Positions 1-7,232 are shown, counted from the first letter of the stretch. The stretch: DNA of 30,290 bases from SHLQ01 sp964562985 (GCA_964562985.1 CAZLWE010000041.1:1-30290), one strand, 5' to 3'. Notes: a model not told the origin generated them from the letters alone. Program-made: numbers and translations.

Positions 1-1015
1 CGAGGCTGACCCCACCAACCACGACTGCTGCGATAGCGCCGAGTACCAACGGTGCGCCCCCCAGTTGTCGTAGCCGGTTAATCCGCACACCGGCTCCAAG
101 ACCAACGAGAGCCACGGCAAAGACCATGCGTTCCAGGGTCGCCACCGTGCCGACGACGATCTCGGGCACAGCGCCAGTGCTGCGCACGGCAACGAGCACG
201 ATGAAACCTGCGACGAAGCCTGGAACGAGTGGTGGCTTCGACGAGCCGTTCGCTCGTTCGTCGCGCTGACGGACCACGCTGACCCCAGCGACGAGCGGTG
301 CGAGGAGCAAGACACGGGTCAGCTTCACGACCACGGCGGCTGCGAGTACTTCAGGGCCACGTGTTGCTCCGGCGGCTACGACTTGAGCGACATCGTGGAT
401 GCTGGCCCCAGCCCAGATCGCGAACTGGTCGTCGGTGAGCGAGAGCGTTGCACCAAGCGCGGGGATGGCGAACATGGCGATGGTCCCGGCGAGTGTCACC
501 AGCCCGATCGCCGCTGCGACCTCTTCTTCGTCCGCGTCCGAGGTCCCTTCCATCGCCGCGATCGCTGACGCGCCACAGATCGAATAGCCAGTTGCGATCA
601 GCAGCGACAGCGGGCCCGAGACACCCAAGCGTCGACCGAGTGCTTGGGTCCCGAAGAACGTGGCGATCACGGTCGCCGCAATCACCCCGATGACCGGCAG
701 CCCGAGGTCGTCGAGTTGGTCGACCGACAACCGCATTCCCAGCAGCACAACTCCCACTCGTAATACGTTTTTTGCAGCAAACTGCAGACCGGGTCGAAGC
801 GCGTCGATCCGGACAGGCAGGTTGCCGAGCGTCATGCCCAAGGCGACGGCCACGGTCAACGTCGAAACGGTGCCAGCGAACGATGCCAGCCACCATGCCG
901 TCGCGGCGAGGCCGGTCGCGACGATCAGTCCTGGTAGTAGTTGATTATCTCGGCGGAGCTTGTGGTGGAGGGCGGGGGTGTTCTCCAGCCGTGAGGCAGC
1001 GATACGTAAAGCCAT
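1..1015 (-). CDS. YeiH/UPF0324 family putative sulfate exporter (3' end cut by window)
   Basis: I translated the minus strand from the ATG at 1015-1013. The frame stays open to the window edge (338 codons), so the C-terminus is missing. The protein is very hydrophobic with about nine membrane segments. It carries hallmarks of the YeiH/UPF0324 (Cons_hypoth698) family: SICGASAIAA at residues 145-154, WAGASIHDVAQVVAAG at 201-216 and KLTRVLLLAP at 231-240. Members are inner-membrane proteins proposed, but poorly proven, to export sulfate or related anions. Eleven codons upstream of the ATG the frame meets a TGA, and no other start lies between, so the start is well bounded. Divergent from the choline dehydrogenase gene, with a perfect palindrome between them. 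In other bacteria yeiH is often controlled by a LysR regulator, but none is visible here. Confidence 0.87.
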   Translation of the reverse strand, partial: MALRIAASRLENTPALHHKLRRDNQLLPGLIVATGLAATAWWLASFAGTVSTLTVAVALGMTLGNLPVRIDALRPGLQFAAKNVLRVGVVLLGMRLSVDQLDDLGLPVIGVIAATVIATFFGTQALGRRLGVSGPLSLLIATGYSICGASAIAAMEGTSDADEEEVAAAIGLVTLAGTIAMFAIPALGATLSLTDDQFAIWAGASIHDVAQVVAAGATRGPEVLAAAVVVKLTRVLLLAPLVAGVSVVRQRDERANGSSKPPLVPGFVAGFIVLVAVRSTGAVPEIVVGTVATLERMVFAVALVGLGAGVRINRLRQLGGAPLVLGAIAAVVVGGVSL

Positions 1016-1068
1016 AGAACAAGCATGTGGCTTTGCCGCCCGATCGTCTAGCCCTCAAACAACTCTCA

Positions 1069-1091
1069 ATCCATAGGTCAATCCTATGGAT
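1069..1091. promoter_or_regulatory. Perfect 9-bp inverted repeat between divergent genes (candidate operator)
   Basis: ATCCATAGG at 1069-1077 is repeated exactly inverted as CCTATGGAT at 1083-1091, with a 5-nt TCAAT spacer. It lies 54 bp upstream of the yeiH-like start and about 130 bp upstream of the choline dehydrogenase start, where a dimeric repressor or activator could act on either promoter. The right half merges into TATGGATAA, one mismatch from a DnaA box; a lone imperfect box is weak evidence for DnaA binding. Operator function is inference. Confidence 0.45.
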
Positions 1092-1110
1092 AACGTGCCC
1101 AGAGTCTCAT

Positions 1111-1182
1111 TCGCGAGACGGAAGGGGTCTGACCCCAAACGTCCCATCTGGGGACAGATGGGGCCAGACCCCTCCTTCGCGA
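1111..1182. repeat. Nested palindromic REP-like element carrying GGGGTCTGACCCC
   Basis: Outer arms GGGGTCTG (1124-1131) and CAGACCCC (1165-1172) enclose a second stem CCCATCTG (1143-1150)/CAGATGGG (1155-1162) with a GGGA loop. TCGCGA flanks both sides (1111-1116 and 1177-1182). The left arm GGGGTCTGACCC recurs at 16402-16413 in the purE/recF gap. The element lies in the upstream region of two divergent genes, so a plain terminator role is unlikely. It resembles extragenic palindromic repeats. Confidence 0.55.
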
Positions 1183-1219
1183 TTTCGCATTTGTTGGGTT
1201 GGTAGCGCAGACTCGGCGG

Positions 1220-2884
1220 GTGAAGTACACGTACGTGATCATCGGTGGGGGTAGTGCTGGCTGCGCGTTGGCGAACCGTCTCAGCGCTGACCCCGCGAAT
1301 TCGGTCCTCGTGCTTGAAGCGGGGCGCAAGGACTGGAAATGGGATGTGTTCATTCACATGCCCGCGGCACTTACGTATCCGATCGGCAGTCGGTTCTACG
1401 ACTGGAAGTACGAGACTGAACCCGAGCCGCATATGAATGGTCGCCGGGTCTACCACGCCCGGGGCAAAGTGCTCGGTGGCTCGTCGAGCATCAATGGCAT
1501 GATCTTCCAGCGCGGCAATCCAATGGACTACGACCGCTGGGCCCAAGCCGAAGGGATGGAGCACTGGGACTATGCCCACTGTTTGCCCTACTTCAAGAAG
1601 ATGGAGAACCGTCTACAGGGTGGCGATGATTACCGCGGTGACGGGGGCCCACTGCAACTCGAAACTGGACCCGCCCGGAATCCACTGTTTGACGCGTGGT
1701 TAGCTGCGGGTCCCCAAGCCGGGTTTCCGACGACAACCGACGTCAACGGTTATCGCCAAGAGGGGTTTGCGGTGTTCGACAAGAACGTCGTCCGAGGTCG
1801 TCGACAGAGCGCGGCAAGGGCATACCTACACCCCGTGCTCGATCGGCCGAACCTGACTCTCGAAACGCTCGCGACTGCGGACAAGATCCTCTTCGACGGC
1901 AATCGAGCTACCGGCGTGAAATATCGACGGGGCCGTAAGACCAAGGTCGCCCATGCGGCGAATGTGATTACGTGTGGGGGAGCGTTCAACACGCCACAAC
2001 TGCTCCAACTCTCCGGTGTCGGCGACGGCGCACACCTCGCCTCGTTAGGTATCGACGTCGTGAGCGACCTACCGGGGGTGGGGGAGAACCTGCAAGATCA
2101 TCTCGAGGTCTATATCCAGCACTCGTGCAAGGCCCCGGTGTCGATGCAGCCCTACAACGCGAAATGGCGCATGCCCTTTATCGGTCTGCAATGGCTCGCG
2201 CGGCGAGGCCCAGCAGCAACCAATCACTTCGAAGCAGGAGCATTCGTTCGAAGCAATGACACCGTCGAATACCCCAACCTTATGTACCACTTCCTTCCGA
2301 TCGCGATCCGCTACGATGGCTCATCGCCCGAGGGCGGTCACGGCTATCAGGTGCACGTCGGCCCGATGTACTCCGACGTCCGGGGCTCGGTCAAGATTCG
2401 CAGCACAGACCCCAAACAGAAGCCGGCGGTGGTCTTCAACTACTTGTCGACAGAGAACGACCGCAAGGAGTGGGTCGAAGCGATTCGAACAACTCGCCAC
2501 ATCTTGAGCCAACCAGCGTTCGCTCCCTATGACGGGGGCGAGCTCTCACCAGGTCCCGAAGTTGAGACCGACGAGGAGATCCTCGACTGGATTCGCCGAG
2601 ACGCCGAAACTGCCTTGCACCCCAGCTGCACGGCCAAGATGGGTCCCGCTTCGGATCCGATGGCGGTCGTGGACCCGCACACCATGGCCGTCCATGGAAC
2701 CGAAGGTCTTTACGCCGTCGATGCGTCGGTGTTGCCTGCGGTGAGCAACGGCAATATCTACGCCCCGACCATGATGATCGCCGAGCGGGCCGCAGACATG
2801 ATCCGTGGGAACGAACAGGTTGCGGCCGACTACGCAGAGGTCTACCGCAACCCCGGTGCCGGCCAATTCCACGACGGTTCGTAG
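1220..2884 (+). CDS. betA: Choline dehydrogenase (GMC oxidoreductase)
   Basis: FAD-dependent oxidation of choline to betaine aldehyde (and on to glycine betaine), membrane-associated in known members; a main route to the osmoprotectant. The Rossmann FAD motif IIGGGSAGCALANRL is at the N-terminus. It is followed by GMC signature regions resembling E. coli BetA as I recall it, such as YETEPEPHMNGRR, GKVLGGSSSINGM, GVGENLQDHLE, NHFEAGAFVRS and QVHVGPMYSDVRG. The C-terminus holds the catalytic region HPSCTAKMG and NGNIYAPTMMIAERAADMI. About 554 residues matches BetA (about 556). I prefer the GTG at 1220, giving the usual short lead into the FAD motif; a TTG at 1199 would add seven residues and neither has a clear ribosome site. 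No betaine aldehyde dehydrogenase, BetI or transporter is adjacent. A related GMC alcohol dehydrogenase is the alternative. Confidence 0.87.
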   Translation: MKYTYVIIGGGSAGCALANRLSADPANSVLVLEAGRKDWKWDVFIHMPAALTYPIGSRFYDWKYETEPEPHMNGRRVYHARGKVLGGSSSINGMIFQRGNPMDYDRWAQAEGMEHWDYAHCLPYFKKMENRLQGGDDYRGDGGPLQLETGPARNPLFDAWLAAGPQAGFPTTTDVNGYRQEGFAVFDKNVVRGRRQSAARAYLHPVLDRPNLTLETLATADKILFDGNRATGVKYRRGRKTKVAHAANVITCGGAFNTPQLLQLSGVGDGAHLASLGIDVVSDLPGVGENLQDHLEVYIQHSCKAPVSMQPYNAKWRMPFIGLQWLARRGPAATNHFEAGAFVRSNDTVEYPNLMYHFLPIAIRYDGSSPEGGHGYQVHVGPMYSDVRGSVKIRSTDPKQKPAVVFNYLSTENDRKEWVEAIRTTRHILSQPAFAPYDGGELSPGPEVETDEEILDWIRRDAETALHPSCTAKMGPASDPMAVVDPHTMAVHGTEGLYAVDASVLPAVSNGNIYAPTMMIAERAADMIRGNEQVAADYAEVYRNPGAGQFHDGS

Positions 2885-2943
2885 CACCCAACGCACCTTC
2901 TCGTAGGAACCCACCTGTACGGACGCGAGCGCGAACCGGTCAC

Positions 2944-2986
2944 GGCAAATCTGCGGTGTTCCGGACTTGTTCCGATCGGATTTGCC
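2944..2986. terminator. Inverted repeat downstream of betA (possible terminator)
   Basis: GGCAAATC (2944-2951) and GATTTGCC (2979-2986) form a perfect 8-bp stem around a 27-nt loop that can fold further. It starts 60 bp after the betA stop. There is no U-tract, so it could be a U-less terminator or simply an extragenic palindrome. The remaining gap up to 3105 shows only a C-rich stretch and a ribosome site for the next gene. Confidence 0.35.
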
Positions 2987-3105
2987 CGCGGTCACAACGA
3001 GCGCAAGAAGCACGCAAGAGAACGGCTTCGCGACGTGGATTCGGTGCAGATTTGGTGTCTCCTAGCTTCCGCAATACCCCCACCCCCCACACATGGAGAG
3101 AAGTA

Positions 3106-3675
3106 ATGCGAAAGCACAAAATTATCGCGCTGATGATGGCGCTCGGATTGATCGCCGCAGCCTGCGGTAGCGACGTCGAAGAGACCGTTGACGCTGCGGC
3201 CGCTCAGGTCGAAGAGGTCGTCGAGGGCGAAGACGAAGCTATGGAAGACGATGAAGAGGCCATGGAAGACGACGAAGAGGCCATGGAAGACGACGCCATG
3301 GAGGACGAAGACGCGATGGAAGATGTTGAGCACGACCTCAACCTCGCATCCACCGACCTCGGCAACATCCTCACCGACGCTGACGGCTACACCGTTTACC
3401 TCTTCACCAATGACGAGCAGGGTGCTGGCACCAGCGCTTGCGAAGGTGACTGCATCGCTGCATGGCCAGTTGTTGGAGAGATCACCTCGCCTAGCGGCGC
3501 ACTCGACTACGACCTCGTCGGCACCATCGAGCGCACCGACGGCACAATCCAAGCGACCTACAACGGTTGGCCGCTCTACCGCTTCGCCAACGACGAAGCA
3601 CCTGGCGACACCAACGGCCAAGGCGTCAACGACATCTGGTGGGTACTCGACTCTGACGGTGTAGCGGTTAGCTAA
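3106..3675 (+). CDS. Secreted lipoprotein with COG4315-type repeats and acidic linker
   Basis: A 189-residue lipoprotein. The start is the ATG at 3106, placed 5 nt after a GGAGAG ribosome site. An N-terminal signal peptide (basic MRKHK then hydrophobic) ends in the lipobox IAAAC, predicting lipidation of Cys21 and a surface location. Residues ~25-80 are an extremely acidic linker with a tandem EAMEDDE-type heptad. The C-terminal domain holds two repeats of the secreted-repeat family (Lipoprotein_15/COG4315), recognisable from DADGYTVYLFTNDEQG, CEGDCIAAWPVV and YNGWPLYRFANDEAPGDTNGQGV followed by WWVLDSDG. Its function is not established; some relatives occur near redox or copper proteins. The TAA stop lies inside the left arm of the hairpin element that follows. 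Monocistronic by spacing. Confidence 0.87.
   Translation: MRKHKIIALMMALGLIAAACGSDVEETVDAAAAQVEEVVEGEDEAMEDDEEAMEDDEEAMEDDAMEDEDAMEDVEHDLNLASTDLGNILTDADGYTVYLFTNDEQGAGTSACEGDCIAAWPVVGEITSPSGALDYDLVGTIERTDGTIQATYNGWPLYRFANDEAPGDTNGQGVNDIWWVLDSDGVAVS
3234..3325 (+). repeat. In-frame tandem repeat encoding an acidic heptad
   Basis: About 21-nt units, best seen around GCCATGGAAGACGAC, repeat inside the lipoprotein gene and encode EAMEDDE-like heptads before decaying into shorter variants. The near-identical units could change copy number by slippage, altering the length of the acidic spacer between the membrane anchor and the folded domain. Confidence 0.7.
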
Positions 3676-3726
3676 AGCCTTCGCCGCCATCGGCTCCGCC
3701 GATATTTTGGCGGCACGGGTTTAGCT
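3670..3726 (+). repeat. Dispersed hairpin element, copy 1
   Basis: A 57-nt nested hairpin beginning over the stop codon of the lipoprotein gene. The outer stem is AGCTAAA (3670-3676)/TTTAGCT (3720-3726), then a G:G mismatch and CC/GG. The middle stem is GCCGCC/GGCGGC and the inner stem is ATCGGC-TCC-GCCGAT. The core is nearly identical to 16509-16567 on the opposite strand, while the outer stem differs in sequence but keeps pairing. A weaker relative lies at 11665-11708. It may act as a transcript end or stabiliser, or be a small mobile palindrome. Confidence 0.7.
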
Positions 3727-4007
3727 CGACAACTTCTGCGATATTCGCCTCGATGGACCAGGTAAACCGATCATTATTACGTCGTGTGACTTTGATGGAG
3801 TCGATGCGGCGTTCGCGGAGTTCGAAGAAGCGATCGCGAATGCAGCAACCGATGAAGAGCGAGTGGCGATCGAGGAGGAGTTCTTCGCTCTCGAAGAGGA
3901 ACTCTTTGGAGGTCAAGAAGGGGCGCGAGCCTACGCCAGCCGAAGTCCGGGCAATCGATGAGTTCTTCATCAACAACAGCGAACAGACTCGGGTTCCCGT
4001 CGGTTAG
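3724..4007 (+). pseudogene. Possible degraded coding remnant (no start, apparent frameshift)
   Basis: One plus-strand frame starting just after a TAG (3721-3723) reads as a plausible acidic protein without any ATG/GTG/TTG: ...CDIRLDGPGKPIIITSCD, then DFDGVDAAFAEFEEAIANAA and IEEEFFALEEELFGG. It meets TGA at 3959-3961. From about 3925 a second frame continues as REPTPAEVRAIDEFFINNS and ends at 4007. Joining the two gives one sensible C-terminal region, so this looks like a gene that lost its 5' end and took a frameshift. I recognise no family. The codon-aligned antisense frame (3668-3970, minus) is also open for about 100 codons and cannot be excluded, although its 3' end runs into the hairpin element and it has no ribosome site. 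Confidence 0.35.
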
Positions 4008-4029
4008 CGACTATTACCGAAATGTGTCC

Positions 4030-4058
4030 TTGACAAGGTTTCGTAACATTTGTAACAT
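4030..4058 (+). promoter_or_regulatory. Sigma-70-type promoter for a small RNA
   Basis: TTGACA at 4030-4035 is a perfect -35 hexamer. It is followed by exactly 17 nt and TAACAT at 4053-4058 (4 of 6 matches to TATAAT). A direct repeat GTAACAT (4043-4049 and 4052-4058) overlaps the -10. Predicted transcription start is about 4064-4066. No plus-strand gene follows before 7272. Confidence 0.6.
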
Positions 4059-4063
4059 AACTG

Positions 4064-4237
4064 CAACGTCGATGTTTCAGAGTTGATTTAGGGTCGCTCC
4101 GAGCTTCGACAACGGGTCTCGACTGCCCCGGTCAGCTAGACCACACGACCGCCCGCGCCTAGTTGGCCGGGGTAGTCAGACCCGCAATCCCTCAACGAAT
4201 TAACCGCCAGCGATATCGCTGGCGGTTTCTTCGTTTT
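4064..4237 (+). ncRNA. Candidate structured small RNA of about 170 nt, family not recognised
   Basis: Bounded by the strong promoter at 4030-4058 and a textbook intrinsic terminator at 4204-4237. The body folds into a long rod. A closing stem GTTG-(ATTT)-AGGG (4082-4093) pairs with CCCTCAAC (4189-4196). An asymmetric internal loop has about 20 nt on the 5' side (4094-4113) and 5 nt on the 3' side. The rod then runs GGGTC (4114-4118)/GACCC (4179-4183), GACT/AGTC, CCCCGG (4126-4131)/CCGGGG (4167-4172) and CAGCTAG (4133-4139)/CTAGTTG (4159-4165), capped by a C-rich loop. A closing stem, central bubble and long apical rod recalls 6S RNA, but I cannot assign it. It has no SRP GGAA tetraloop helix. 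The 3' end is antisense to the recR 3' end. It could alternatively be part of convergent termination. Confidence 0.5.
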
Positions 4238-4868
4238 GTCCAGCGCCGGGTGCAACCGCAGGTGCGGTCCCGAGCCGCTGGCGACCTTCGAGGGCCTTGC
4301 TCAGGGTTAGCTCATCGGCGTACTCCAAGTCGCCACCGACCGGCAGACCCGAGGCGATCTTGGTTACCGCGATACCCAGCGGTTCCAGGAGCCGAGCCAG
4401 GTACATCGCGGTCGCTTCGCCTTCGATATTGGGATTGGTCGCCAAGATGACTTCGTTGATGCTCTCGCTTGTGATGCGCGAGAGGAGTTCTGCAATCCGC
4501 AACTGCTCTGGGCCGATCCCTTCGATGGGGCTAATCGCTCCCTGCAATACGTGATAGCGACCGCGGAACTCTCGTGTTCGCTCGAAGGCGACGATGTCTC
4601 GACTCTCCTCGACCACACAGACCATTGCGTGATCGCGAGAGGGGTCCTGACAGATCCCACACTCGGCTCCCTCGGCGATGTTGAAACAACGCTGGCAAAA
4701 CGTGATCTTTGCTTTGACCTCGTCAATCGCACGTGACAGTCGAGCAGCGTCGCCGTTGGAGATTTTCAGGATGTGGTACGCGATTCGCTGCGCCGACTTT
4801 GGCCCTACGCCGGGAAGGCGGCCCAGTTCATCGATCAGGTCCTGTACCGGACCGGCGAAGACAGCCAA
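4200..4868 (-). CDS. recR: Recombination mediator protein RecR
   Basis: RecR acts with RecO and RecF to load RecA onto single-stranded gaps. The 222-residue product has the expected order. A helix-hairpin-helix lies at 16-30 (GRLPGVGPKSAQRIA), a four-cysteine zinc motif uses C58, C61, C70 and C73, and a Toprim domain covers about 81-175 with VVEES, GAISPIEGIGP and ATNPNIEGEATA. The tail is typical (IASGLPVGGDLEYADELTL), plus about 20 extra low-complexity residues. The start is TTG at 4868, 2 nt after the ybaB stop, with GGAGG inside the ybaB 3' end, so it is probably translationally coupled. Third gene of the dnaX-ybaB-recR operon. Its last codons double as a plus-strand terminator. Confidence 0.96.
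   Translation of the reverse strand: MAVFAGPVQDLIDELGRLPGVGPKSAQRIAYHILKISNGDAARLSRAIDEVKAKITFCQRCFNIAEGAECGICQDPSRDHAMVCVVEESRDIVAFERTREFRGRYHVLQGAISPIEGIGPEQLRIAELLSRITSESINEVILATNPNIEGEATAMYLARLLEPLGIAVTKIASGLPVGGDLEYADELTLSKALEGRQRLGTAPAVAPGAGQNEETASDIAGG
4202..4237 (+). terminator. Intrinsic terminator overlapping the recR 3' end
   Basis: CCGCCAGCGAT (4204-4214) and ATCGCTGGCGG (4215-4225) form a perfect palindrome extended by AA/TT, followed on the plus strand by TTTCTTCGTTTT. The T-rich side points to termination of plus-strand transcription, not of recR. The same bases encode the last residues of RecR (DIAGG) and its stop. Confidence 0.75.
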
Positions 4869-4870
4869 AC

Positions 4871-5251
4871 TCAGCCGCCTCCGAGCAGTCCGCCGAGCCC
4901 GCCGAGGTCCATACCGCCCATCGCATCGGATTGGGCGTCCTGTAGCTGGGTAGACGCATCGCGAAGCGCGGCCAACACCAGGTCGTTGAGCAGCTCGACG
5001 TCTCCGGGGTCGACCACGCTCGGGTCGATGGTGACGGAATGGAAGTTGAAGCCGCCATCGACCTCGATCTTGACCTTGCCGCCACCGGAACTGCCTTCGA
5101 CGATTTCTTCCGCGGCCTGCTGGGCGCCCGCGAGCATCTCTTGGGCTTGGGCCATCAGGCCACCGAGGTCTGGCATAGCGCCACCGCCCGCTCCGCCGAG
5201 TAGCGCCCCAAGATCAGGCACCTGTGGTTCCGCCTCGTTCTCCTCAGACAT
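4871..5251 (-). CDS. ybaB: YbaB/EbfC family nucleoid-associated protein
   Basis: A small dimeric DNA-binding protein of the YbaB/EbfC family, almost always encoded between dnaX and recR. The 126-residue product starts at the ATG at 5251 (MSEENEAEPQ), after GGAGAA about 6 nt upstream. The longer open frame upstream lies inside dnaX and is not credible. The core is recognisable from MAQAQEMLAGAQQAAEEIVE, VKIEVDGGFNFHSVTIDP and LLNDLVLAALRDA. Glycine-rich tracts flank the core at both ends (LGALLGGAGGGAMPDLGGLM and GGMDLGGLGGLLGGG), a common actinobacterial style. The start overlaps the dnaX 3' end by 8 nt and the stop is 2 nt before recR, indicating coupling on both sides. Confidence 0.94.
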   Translation of the reverse strand: MSEENEAEPQVPDLGALLGGAGGGAMPDLGGLMAQAQEMLAGAQQAAEEIVEGSSGGGKVKIEVDGGFNFHSVTIDPSVVDPGDVELLNDLVLAALRDASTQLQDAQSDAMGGMDLGGLGGLLGGG

Positions 5252-7232
5252 TTCGGTTCTCCTGTTCGATGAGCTCTGCGCCGGGGAACACCTCGGCGAT
5301 ACGTTCTGCTGCACTGGCGTTAACGGTGTCGGCATCGGTGAGGTCGTGGATATCGACCTCACTCTCGTGCGCCGGTTCGCGAACAGGCGCAGTTGCAGTG
5401 GCATTCCGCGGTTTCGGCGCTGCGTCATCGCCCACACCAAGTTCGAGCGTCAGGGGAGTGCCGAACGTTTCGGTGATGGCGGCTTCGATCTGCGGTCTGT
5501 ACTGATCACACCGTTTGAGTTCGATTTCTGATCCCAGGACAAAGCGGACGCGGCCATCCTCGACGGACTCGATCGTGCCGGACCGGTAACGGGCTCGCGC
5601 GGCTGTGGACTGTGTGTCGAGCATCGCGAGCCACCCCGAGCGCAGCGCCTCCACGGACACTGAACTCGATGAGGTTGGGGATGAGGTCGTCGCTGCTGCG
5701 TCGGGTTCGACGGCCTCTGCAGGTACTTCAGCTGGGGGTTCGGGGGCCGGACGCTGTTCCGCTGTTTCCGCGGGGGCAGCCGGTTCTGCCTCGGTTGGTT
5801 GCGCAGGAGTTTCGGGCTCGGCGGTCTTGCGCATTGAGGGTGGTGGCGGTGGACCGCCAGGCGCTGTCGGACGCGGCTTCGGTGCACTCGGAGGAGTAGC
5901 AGGGGCCGAGGCGCCTGAGGTTCGCGGACGTAGCGCGGCGCGAGCACGATCGGCTGGACGACCGCCGCCGCGAGGCATTTCGTCGGTCGGCTCGGTCGGC
6001 GTGGGCGGCGCGGGGGTTGGCTCGTCTGGCGCAGGGGCCGAGGTCGTCGACGCAGGTGATTCGCGCGACGTGGTTGGAGCGCTCGGTGCCGATGTGGTGC
6101 CCTGAGCGGGCGTGACAATAGGACTCGCGCCAGAAGCCACCTGAGCCTCAAGCTGTTCGATGCGAGCGCGAAGCCCCTCGACTGACCCGTCGCTCGACGG
6201 TGAGCAGATTCCTACGAAGGCAACTTCTAAATCGATGCGAGGATCGGGAGCTTGACGCATCTCCACCAGCGACTGACCGACCGCTCCAAGGCTGCGAGTA
6301 ATGGTTGCTGGCGAGAGACGCTCGCTGAAACCGTTTGCCATCGCGAGCTCATGCTCGGACAATCGGGGCGGTGGCGCGCCCATCTTCACGAGGAAGATTG
6401 ATCGGAGGCTGTCGATGAATTCCTCGCCGATGCGTCGAGGGTCGATGCCGCGCGATGTTGCAGCTTCTATCGCCGCTAACGCTCGGGCGGTGTCGGTGGT
6501 GGCCACTGCTTCCAGGAGCTCAGCGGTCGAGGTGTCTTCGTTTGCGATTCCGCCGGCGGCAACCACCTGATCGAGGGCGGAGAGCGTGTCTCGTGCAGAG
6601 CCGCCACCGACCTTTACGACGTGGGCCACCGCTTCGTCCGACACGTCAAGCTCGGCATCGGCGGCGATCTCATGCACCAGGTCGACCATCTGCTCGGCTG
6701 GGATGAGGGACAGCTCGAGGTGTTGTGTCCGGCTACGAATGGTCGGCACGACCTTGTGCGGCTCGGTTGTCGCGAGCACGAAGACGACGTGGTCCGGCGG
6801 TTCCTCAAGCGTCTTGAGGAGAGCGTTTTCGGCTCCCGAAGTGAGCATGTGGACCTCATCGAGGAGGTAGACCTTGCGTTGTCCAGGGTTTCCGAGCGCC
6901 ACTTTCGCAAGAAGATCGCGCATGTCGTCGACCTTGTTGTTCGATGCCGCGTCGAGCTCTTGGAGATCGAAGCTCGTACCGTTCTCGATGGCAACGCATG
7001 ATGCACACTCGCCGCATGGTTCGCCGTCGCTCGGGTTCTCACAATTCAGCACCTTGGCCAGAACACGTGCCGCCGTCGTCTTGCCGGTGCCACGTGGGCC
7101 GCTCAGGAGATATGCGTGGCCAACGCGATCTTCTCGCACGGCATTGCGAAGCGCGAGCACGACATGTTCCTGGCCGCGCATGTCGCCAAAGGTTTGCGGC
7201 CGATAGCGCCGGTAGAGAGTTTGGTAGGCCAC
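5244..7232 (-). CDS. dnaX: DNA polymerase III subunit gamma/tau
   Basis: Clamp-loader ATPase of the replisome, 662 residues. AAA+ features are in order: Walker A GPRGTGKT at 45-52, zinc-binding C64/C73/C76/C79, Walker B with DEVH at about 125-128, sensor 1 ATTEPHK, and TIRSRTQ at about 164-170 where many homologues have SRC. Domain III follows to about residue 350. A long Pro/Ala/Thr-rich linker (about 365-515) then leads to a tau-like C-terminal domain. Start is GTG at 7232; there is no strong ribosome site and only 39 bp separate it from the divergent MFS gene, so its promoter must be compact or lie inside that gene. I saw no frameshift signal for a separate gamma product. Heads the dnaX-ybaB-recR operon. 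Confidence 0.96.
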   Translation of the reverse strand: MAYQTLYRRYRPQTFGDMRGQEHVVLALRNAVREDRVGHAYLLSGPRGTGKTTAARVLAKVLNCENPSDGEPCGECASCVAIENGTSFDLQELDAASNNKVDDMRDLLAKVALGNPGQRKVYLLDEVHMLTSGAENALLKTLEEPPDHVVFVLATTEPHKVVPTIRSRTQHLELSLIPAEQMVDLVHEIAADAELDVSDEAVAHVVKVGGGSARDTLSALDQVVAAGGIANEDTSTAELLEAVATTDTARALAAIEAATSRGIDPRRIGEEFIDSLRSIFLVKMGAPPPRLSEHELAMANGFSERLSPATITRSLGAVGQSLVEMRQAPDPRIDLEVAFVGICSPSSDGSVEGLRARIEQLEAQVASGASPIVTPAQGTTSAPSAPTTSRESPASTTSAPAPDEPTPAPPTPTEPTDEMPRGGGRPADRARAALRPRTSGASAPATPPSAPKPRPTAPGGPPPPPSMRKTAEPETPAQPTEAEPAAPAETAEQRPAPEPPAEVPAEAVEPDAAATTSSPTSSSSVSVEALRSGWLAMLDTQSTAARARYRSGTIESVEDGRVRFVLGSEIELKRCDQYRPQIEAAITETFGTPLTLELGVGDDAAPKPRNATATAPVREPAHESEVDIHDLTDADTVNASAAERIAEVFPGAELIEQENRNV

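Noticed and set aside
3668..3976. Minus-strand open frame of about 100 codons
   Set aside because: It is the exact antisense of the plus-strand remnant, its C-terminus falls in the hairpin element and it has no ribosome site. Kept only as an alternative, not as a gene.
5605..6105. Plus-strand frame rich in Gly/Ala/Val opposite dnaX
   Set aside because: It mirrors the Pro/Ala/Thr-rich linker of DnaX; low complexity explains the open frame.
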